Shown one piece after another: positions 1 to 4,392 of a stretch of 5,939 nucleotides of DNA (position 1 is the stretch's first letter; each line of letters begins with the position of its first letter). The stretch spans positions 1 to 5,939 of the forward strand of contig CAIOKW010000159.1 in NCBI GenBank assembly GCA_903858975.1, in the 5' to 3' direction. The notes under the pieces were generated by a model. That model saw nothing but the letters and a program-made list of their open reading frames with translations, searched no databases and was not told where the DNA came from. A program made the translations under genes and the position numbers. The DNA is from Oligoflexia bacterium. Lineage in GTDB: Bacteria > Bdellovibrionota > UBA1018 > CAIMNF01.

Positions 1-58
1 GACCACCGAGATCTACACAGGCGAAGACACTCTTTCCCTACACGACGTCTTCCGATCT
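1..58 (+). other. Illumina P5/TruSeq adapter with i5 index (artefact, not genomic)
   Basis: Positions 1-18 match the 3' part of the Illumina P5 flow-cell oligo (GACCACCGAGATCTACAC). Positions 19-26 (AGGCGAAG) sit exactly where the 8-base i5 index belongs and match, from memory, TruSeq HT index D505. Positions 27-58 are the TruSeq read-1 primer site ending in TTCCGATCT. One C of the standard primer is missing: the sequence reads CACGACGTCTTCC where CACGACGCTCTTCC is expected, between 47 and 48. This is untrimmed library sequence at a contig edge, and genomic DNA starts at 59. It should be masked before annotation. Confidence 0.98.
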
Positions 59-1160
59 TCAGCCTCAGGGTCTCGAGCGCCGCTTCAGCAATCCGATCAA
101 TACTCGGTTCGATCATTTGGTCATAAGCCACGGGATCCACTTTAAATCCAATTTCAACCGGGTAGGAACGAAATGAGAAATCAGACTCGCTTCCTTTTGA
201 GAGTTCAACTTTGAGGCGTTCCACTTCTTGGTGAAGTTTATACCCGATGTTTTCCTCAACTAAGGAAATCAGGTTTTCGAGGGCGCGCCGGTGCTTTTCA
301 TCTACGATTTCATTTCTGAGCGCCAGAATGAAATTCCAAGTCGACTTCTCTTTTAGAAATGCATGCTGATGCCACTTGGGTAGATTCTTGACGATGGTCG
401 AAGGGAGGGTGAGGGTATTGGAAGACAGAAGCCTTTGGTATTTAATCTCTGAACCAAAGTGAGGATTCAATCGCCCCCGAAAGAAATCCGAATCCAAAGA
501 GTCTCCTGCAACCGGGACACCGTAGACTGAAAGCGTATCCACTGCGTCTGATTGCTTTGCTCGAAACAAAGTAAAATCAGAGGTTCCGCCCCCAAGATCG
601 CAGACCAGAACCAGGGCTCCTGCTTTGTGTTTTGATACCGAAGAGCGGGCCGCAGCTGTTGGCTCGTCAATGAGAGTGATATTTTCAAAACCCGCGATTT
701 CGAGTGCTTTAAGAAAACGGGTGACGGCGAGGGTCTCTCGATCCTGATCCAAAGAATAGCGCGCAGGCCGACCCATGCGGATGGGAATCCCCTGGATTGG
801 TCCAACTTCTGCTTCAATTCGTTTTTTGAGTTCTGTTAAAAAACGAGCGAGCAATGCCTCAACGCTTAAGCGAATTCCAAAAAGGCTGGTTCCTGAAAAA
901 TCGGGATTCGGGAGAAGCTTCTTAATGGATTGGAAGAAGCGGCCTTCCATTCCACGATCAAAGTACTCATCGATTGCGCCCTTTCCAAAAAACGATTCTT
1001 GTCGGTTTGGAAGGTACACGAGTGTGCGAATGAGTTGTTGCTGAGAAGCGTGCGGGTCAATGTTCAGGACCCGAACTTGGTTTGCCTCTTGAATGGCAAC
1101 GCAAGTATTGGTCGTTCCAAAATCAATTCCGATGGATTGAACGCGAATCAGAAATGGCAT
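59..1160 (-). CDS. Hsp70-family (YegD-like) ATPase/chaperone, 3' end missing
   Basis: The frame encodes 367 residues before it meets the adapter. The Hsp70/actin-fold ATPase signatures are in order: phosphate-1 loop GIDFGTTNT (residues 11-19), connect motif DEPTAAA (165-171), phosphate-2 loop DLGGGTSDF (188-196), then AGDSLDSDF (218-226), where Hsp70s have their Gly-rich/Asp segment. The C-terminal adenosine motif (GGxSR type) would lie beyond the break. YegD-type proteins are about 450 residues and lack the canonical substrate-binding domain, so roughly 80 residues are probably lost. DnaK is unlikely: the middle region (about 230-340) is divergent. An in-frame TAA lies 14 codons upstream, and ATG at 1160 is the first standard start after it. 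However, AGGA abuts that ATG, so a start a few codons later is possible. The start overlaps the end of the exported-protein gene by 13 bp, implying one leftward operon. By family it is a cytoplasmic ATP-dependent chaperone; its client is unknown. Confidence 0.93.
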
Positions 1161-1672
1161 TCCTGAATGGCGTGTTTGACTGGATTTCCAAATAAGTCTT
1201 TATCAAAGCCAGCAATCACGCCTTTAAATGCTTTCGGCTGGGTAAGGGTTGGATCAATTTCAAGAGTGAAGGGGGAGATCATGTTCCAAAGGCCACCCTT
1301 TTTAATGAAAGTGAAATTCATACGAACTCCATCGTAATTAAGCTCCATCGCTGACATCCCAGGCACCCGGTAGTCTCGATGATAGCCCGCTTTCAAAGGG
1401 AAATCGGCGAGGGGAATAGGCATGTCCCATCCAAAAAAGTCCCAATTCGAGCCTTCAATTCCAATTTGGAGAAGAATCGCATTGCCTTCTTCATTGAGGC
1501 CGCTCTTAAATTCACAAAAATCATAATGGGTGTGTGTGGAAGGATGGTCTTCCCAGGCCTTAAACTGATTCGTCGTCAATCGCACAGGGCTGAAGCCACC
1601 GGTTTGTGCGTGAGCATTCATTCCAGAGAAAAATGACAACATGAGCGCGAGCAGGGTGAAAGTATGGTTCAT
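1148..1672 (-). CDS. small exported protein of unknown function
   Basis: The product is 174 residues and I do not recognise a family. Residues 1-22 look like a Sec signal peptide: a hydrophobic core (FTLLALMLSFFSG), then AHA before Q23, giving a likely cleavage after A22. It is atypical in having no Lys or Arg in the n-region, only His3. The mature part is rich in aromatic residues and glycine, with segments such as NWDFFGWDMPIP and MISPFTLEIDP, and is probably mostly beta. It has two cysteines, C53 and C172, which could form a disulfide in the periplasm. ATG at 1672 is the first start after an in-frame TAA four bases upstream, so a longer N-terminus is excluded. No Shine-Dalgarno sequence is visible. 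The 3' end overlaps the Hsp70 start by 13 bp, so the two are probably co-transcribed and perhaps translationally coupled. It is the first gene of the leftward pair and diverges from the Rieske gene. Confidence 0.8.
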   Translation of the reverse strand: MNHTFTLLALMLSFFSGMNAHAQTGGFSPVRLTTNQFKAWEDHPSTHTHYDFCEFKSGLNEEGNAILLQIGIEGSNWDFFGWDMPIPLADFPLKAGYHRDYRVPGMSAMELNYDGVRMNFTFIKKGGLWNMISPFTLEIDPTLTQPKAFKGVIAGFDKDLFGNPVKHAIQECHF

Positions 1673-1738
1673 GCGTTAAGGGTAGCATTCGCGGAACCGC
1701 AAGTTCAACACCTTAGTTCAGAAGCCAGAAGTAGATTT

Positions 1739-1765
1739 TTGACGATTCTCAAGACTCAGTAAAAC
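1739..1765 (+). promoter_or_regulatory. weak candidate promoter for the Rieske operon
   Basis: TTGACG at 1739-1744 matches five of six bases of the sigma-70 -35 consensus. The best -10 nearby, TAAAAC at 1760-1765, matches four of six but sits only 15 bp away. It lies in the 108-bp divergent region and would place the transcript start close to the Rieske ATG at 1781. No stronger pair was found on this strand. On the opposite strand, TTGAAC (1703-1708) followed 18 bp on by TACCCT (1679-1684) is an even weaker candidate for the leftward pair. A short GCGG-AA-CCGC dyad occupies 1691-1700. Confidence 0.25.
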
Positions 1766-1780
1766 CTGTACATTAAAGTG

Positions 1781-2671
1781 ATGAAGTTACCCACGGGTTG
1801 GTATGTAATTCTCGACTCCAAAGAAGTTCAAAAGAAGCCGCTTGGCATCACCCGCTTTGGAGTGCCAATGGTGGCATGGCGTAAGGCGAGTGGTGAATTA
1901 GTGGTGATGAGTGATCTTTGTCCTCATCGCAGAGCAAAGCTAAGCCTTGGGAAAATTGTCTCAGACCGAATTCAGTGCCCCTTCCATGGATTTCAGTTTG
2001 ATGCTGAAGGCACGTGTCGACTGGTTCCTGAAATCAAACGAGATGCCCCTGGCATTCGTTGCCAAACCTTTACCGTTCGCGAGGAAAAAGGGTGGATCTG
2101 GTTATTTTGGGGAGATTCAGCTCAAGCTCCAGCCGAGCTTCCCTGGTTTAAGGACCGAAAAGAATTGCTTCATTATAGCTCTTACGAAGAAACTTGGCCC
2201 GTCCATTTCACTCGATCTGTTGAAAACCAATTAGATTATGCCCATTTGCCCTTTGTTCATAAAAGTTCCATTGGCCGTTTCGCAAAACTGGACGGGGAAA
2301 TGAAAAGTGAATGCAATGAGAAGTTTATTCGATGGAGTTTACGTGAACATGGCGATGCGGGGATTGAATTTGTGTTCCCGAATATCTGGATCAATTTGAT
2401 TAGCTCCAAATATTTTCTCACGCTGGCCTTTGTTCCCGTGAGTGAAACTGAAACGAAACTTTACCTTCGCTCGCATCGCTCTTATCTGACTTGGCCACCG
2501 TTTTCTTGGGGGATGGATTTATTGGATCGATGGCTCAATCGCTGGATTCTGAGTCAAGATCGCTCAGTAGTTCTTTCCCAAGAGCCCTCGAATTCATTGA
2601 TGGCTGAAGAACAGTTGGTGGGAAGTGATCGTTTCATTCGGCACTTTCGAGATTGGATGAAAAAAGCATGA
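1781..2671 (+). CDS. Rieske [2Fe-2S] non-haem iron oxygenase (ring-hydroxylating/O-demethylase type)
   Basis: This 296-residue protein has both metal sites of a Rieske oxygenase alpha subunit. The Rieske cluster motif is CPH (C47, H49) and CPFHGF (C66, H69), spaced 16 residues between C-x-H and C-x2-H. The mononuclear iron site is NQLDYAHLPFVH: H155 and H160 as ligands, with D152 as the usual bridging Asp between cluster and iron. D260 in SQDRSVVLSQ is the likely third ligand. Known relatives (vanillate demethylase, dicamba monooxygenase, pheophorbide a oxygenase types) take electrons from a ferredoxin or reductase; none is encoded here, so the partner must be elsewhere. At 296 residues it is shorter than the usual 330-360, and no C-terminal membrane segment is seen. 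The substrate cannot be deduced. I chose ATG at 1781 over the adjacent GTG at 1778; the ribosome site is weak (TTAAAG). The stop overlaps the next ATG (ATGA, 2668-2671). Confidence 0.95.
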   Translation: MKLPTGWYVILDSKEVQKKPLGITRFGVPMVAWRKASGELVVMSDLCPHRRAKLSLGKIVSDRIQCPFHGFQFDAEGTCRLVPEIKRDAPGIRCQTFTVREEKGWIWLFWGDSAQAPAELPWFKDRKELLHYSSYEETWPVHFTRSVENQLDYAHLPFVHKSSIGRFAKLDGEMKSECNEKFIRWSLREHGDAGIEFVFPNIWINLISSKYFLTLAFVPVSETETKLYLRSHRSYLTWPPFSWGMDLLDRWLNRWILSQDRSVVLSQEPSNSLMAEEQLVGSDRFIRHFRDWMKKA

Positions 2672-3192
2672 AATTACAAGTCGCGACTTGTTTACTGTTG
2701 TCGATGATTGCGGATGAGCGCTCGGTTTTCGCAGCCGGAAATTTCCCAGTACTCGAAGCAGAACACTTGAATGAACAATCGATGAAACTTCCTGCCGATT
2801 TTCCGGAATCAGGGACCTTACTGATTGTGGGTTTCACCAAAGCCTCTCAAGCCACGACGACCTTATGTGGTGATCGCCTAGAAAAAGCATTTCCCGGACG
2901 CAGTTATTCGATGGCTGTGCTCGAAGGTATTCCGTTTTTTATTAAAGGCACGGTCAAAAAAGCCATTCGCGAAAGTATTCCAGCTGAACGAAAGGATCGT
3001 TATTTGTTTCTGTATGATGGAAAGAAAACCATGAAGCTTGCGGCGGGCTTTGATGAAAAATCAGAAGATGATGCTTACATCATTGGTATTGGCAAAAAAG
3101 TGGCTGGATCAGACGAACGGGTGATGACTTCGGTGACTCATGGAAATTGTGATGATGCGCAGATGGAGAAGTTAAAAAAGACAGGTGAGTGA
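2668..3192 (+). CDS. small exported protein, possibly thioredoxin-fold, coupled to the Rieske oxygenase
   Basis: The start is ATG at 2668, whose ATGA overlaps the Rieske stop. This indicates translational coupling and is preferred over the in-frame ATG at 2653 inside the Rieske gene. The product has 174 residues. The N-terminus MKLQVATCLLLSMI followed by FAAG (residues 21-24) resembles a short signal peptide, though ADERSV between core and cleavage site is unusually polar. After it, GTLLIVGFTKASQ (49-61), a helix-like stretch with C67, then RYLFLYDG (111-118) and DAYIIGIGKK (135-144) alternate in a way that suggests a thioredoxin or ATP10-like fold. The redox CXXC motif is absent; cysteines are C8, C67 and C161. 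If the fold is right it is probably not a classical disulfide reductase. The operon position suggests a role with the oxygenase or its product, but no function can be assigned. Confidence 0.8.
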   Translation: MKLQVATCLLLSMIADERSVFAAGNFPVLEAEHLNEQSMKLPADFPESGTLLIVGFTKASQATTTLCGDRLEKAFPGRSYSMAVLEGIPFFIKGTVKKAIRESIPAERKDRYLFLYDGKKTMKLAAGFDEKSEDDAYIIGIGKKVAGSDERVMTSVTHGNCDDAQMEKLKKTGE

Positions 3193-3234
3193 ATTTTTGA
3201 CTTCATCTACGAGCTTGCCAATTCGCTTCACTCA
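3186..3234. terminator. possible bidirectional terminator between convergent genes
   Basis: TGAGTGAA (3186-3193) and TTCACTCA (3227-3234) form an 8-bp perfect inverted repeat with a 33-nt loop that contains the 35-bp gap between convergent stop codons. In the leftward direction the stem is followed, after a few bases, by a run of six T (complement of the A-run at 3174-3179), as in an intrinsic terminator for fic. In the rightward direction the following sequence is only TTAAAT. The loop is long and the stem is not GC-rich. Part of the symmetry comes from both genes ending in GAG-TGA. Confidence 0.3.
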
Positions 3235-4229
3235 TTAAATCGATACCGTGCGTTTCGTTTATTTCCATTCAGAGTAAGCATTTTCTGGGATACGCCTTCA
3301 GCCAGGTCGCGACTTGCGGTGGCGGTAGAAATTTGCCCAGCAATTTTCAGATAATCCGCTCTTGAGAATTCAGTCCTTTGGAAGTGCTCGTTTGCTCGTT
3401 GAAGTCGATCGGCTGAAGTTCTCGCTTGAAAGTGATTGGGGTGAAGGGTTTCAGCAAGGCCTTCTTGCATCCGTTTTAACATAAACTCTACAAAGGGCGC
3501 AGAATCCCCAGCTTTATCGCTTAACTCGAGTGCACGGTAATAATCTTTTTGGTGTTTAATGATCCAATCTTCAACGGGTACAAATTCAAACACAGGATAT
3601 GCCCTTGAGAGGATGAGGCTTTGCCAGAGTCTTCCCATTCTTCCATTTCCATCCATAAATGGGTGTATGAACTCAATTTCATAGTGAACGACACAAGAAA
3701 CGATGAGAGCACTCATTGTCGATTGTTTACCGTACAAAAAGAGCTCATGGATCAGATGAGGAACTCGAATGGCTGGCGGCGCGATATGGCTTACTTTTGA
3801 GCCTTTCATGACCCCGACCTGGCCCGTTCGAAAATGACCTGCGTCGGGTATTAAGCCTTGCATCAGAATCGCGTGTAGTTTCAAAAAATCTTTCTCACGC
3901 CATGGGTTTAATTTTGAAATAAATTCGTAAGCGAGAATCGCATTTTTCACTTCAGTAATATCTTTTTTGGGTCCAATGATTCTTTTGTTTTCGAGAATCG
4001 CTGTGACTTGGTCTAAGGAAAGAGAATTTCCTTCGATCGCGAGACTGGATTGGATCGATCTGATTCGGTTTTCCTTTCGGAGTTTAACCTTTGGCTTAGG
4101 TCGTGAGGCGCCATCCCATCTGCCGATTAATTCTGATATAGAAAGAGCTAGATTTAAAATCTGATCGTTCAAGGTCAACGGTGGATTCTTAGAAGTAGTC
4201 ACACCATCAGAATAACATGATAGTATCAT
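3228..4229 (-). CDS. Fic-domain protein (class II-like AMP-transferase) with C-terminal winged helix
   Basis: The product is 333 residues. The catalytic Fic motif HPFMDGNGRMGR (H189-R200) is intact, including catalytic H189, metal-binding D193 and the phosphate-binding NGR. This is the canonical form for AMP transfer from ATP to a Ser/Thr/Tyr hydroxyl, so an active enzyme is expected. Upstream, SLAIEGN (62-68) fits the inhibitory (S/T)xxxE(G/N) helix, with E66 as the autoinhibitory Glu; being N-terminal and in cis, it makes this a class II Fic with no separate antitoxin needed. RWDGASRPKP (37-46) and GHFRTGQVGV (131-140) are typical flanking Fic segments. The C-terminus (about 283-333) looks like a winged helix-turn-helix, with TEFSRADYLKIAG and STATASRDL as the likely recognition helix. 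Targets are unknown. The start ATG at 4229 lies inside a perfect palindrome and lacks a Shine-Dalgarno sequence; GTG at codon 10 or TTG at codon 18 or 20 are alternatives. It is convergent with the Rieske pair and divergent from the lipoprotein. Confidence 0.94.
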   Translation of the reverse strand: MILSCYSDGVTTSKNPPLTLNDQILNLALSISELIGRWDGASRPKPKVKLRKENRIRSIQSSLAIEGNSLSLDQVTAILENKRIIGPKKDITEVKNAILAYEFISKLNPWREKDFLKLHAILMQGLIPDAGHFRTGQVGVMKGSKVSHIAPPAIRVPHLIHELFLYGKQSTMSALIVSCVVHYEIEFIHPFMDGNGRMGRLWQSLILSRAYPVFEFVPVEDWIIKHQKDYYRALELSDKAGDSAPFVEFMLKRMQEGLAETLHPNHFQARTSADRLQRANEHFQRTEFSRADYLKIAGQISTATASRDLAEGVSQKMLTLNGNKRNARYRFNE

Positions 4230-4242
4230 ATGATACTATCAT
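4217..4242. promoter_or_regulatory. 26-bp perfect nested palindrome over the fic start: probable operator
   Basis: The sequence is ATGATAgTATCAT followed directly by ATGATAcTATCAT. Each 13-mer is itself a hexamer inverted repeat around one base, and together they form a perfect 26-bp palindrome centred between 4229 and 4230. There are thus four ATGATA half-sites in alternating orientation. The fic ATG (complement of 4227-4229) is at the centre, so the right half is the 5' flank and the left half encodes the first residues. The inner TATGAT reads as a good -10 element on both strands. A dimeric or tetrameric repressor bound here would block fic expression. The winged helix of the Fic protein itself is the obvious candidate, which is inference. 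Confidence 0.7.
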
Positions 4243-4306
4243 TAAAGGCGGGTATGTTGAGCGTTAGCTCGGTGCAAAGGGGTATTTTAAGTGCGGTCTA
4301 GAGTCC

Positions 4307-4325
4307 GATAATGATTATTATGTAA
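4307..4325 (+). promoter_or_regulatory. partial Fur-box-like AT-rich site
   Basis: GATAATGATTATTATGTAA agrees with the 19-bp E. coli Fur consensus (GATAATGATAATCATTATC) at about 13 positions, the first nine consecutively. It lies about 70 bp before the lipoprotein start, a plausible regulatory position. The second half-site is poor and AT-rich DNA often matches this consensus by chance, so this is only a hint of iron or other metal control. Confidence 0.2.
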
Positions 4326-4353
4326 ACTGCATTGTCACGGGCTTAACTATGGG

Positions 4354-4383
4354 TTGCTTAATGGCTTCTTTTCAAAATACAAT
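4354..4383 (+). promoter_or_regulatory. candidate promoter of the lipoprotein gene
   Basis: TTGCTT (4354-4359) and TACAAT (4378-4383) are separated by 18 bp. The -10 matches five of six consensus bases, but the -35 matches only the TTG. Transcription would start at about 4389-4393, practically on the ATG at 4393. This would give a leaderless or nearly leaderless mRNA, consistent with the missing Shine-Dalgarno sequence in front of that ATG (AAAAGCACC). Confidence 0.3.
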
Positions 4384-4392
4384 AAAAGCACC

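Noticed and set aside
467..817. Open frame of 116 codons on the minus strand
   Set aside because: It lies in another frame of the same strand inside the Hsp70 gene, whose frame contains the conserved DEPTAAA and DLGGGTSDF motifs; this one has no recognisable motif.
775..1166. Open frames on the plus strand (775-1044 and 930-1166)
   Set aside because: They are antisense shadows of the Hsp70 N-terminal half, low in complexity and without signal or motif.
1691..1700. GCGG-AA-CCGC dyad as a terminator or operator
   Set aside because: The stem is only 4 bp with a 2-base loop and no T-run; too short to claim as a functional site.
1947..2234. Open frame of 95 codons on the plus strand
   Set aside because: It is in a different frame across the Rieske cluster and iron-site region; the ligand spacing is preserved only in the main frame.
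2653..2667. Alternative upstream ATG for the gene after the Rieske oxygenase
   Set aside because: Starting at 2653 would place charged MDEKS before the hydrophobic signal segment; ATG 2668 gives the ATGA overlap and a normal MK start.
3228..4229. Toxin-antitoxin pair (Fic/Doc with separate antitoxin)
   Set aside because: No small antitoxin gene adjoins fic; the inhibitory helix is within the protein, so a stand-alone class II enzyme is the simpler reading.
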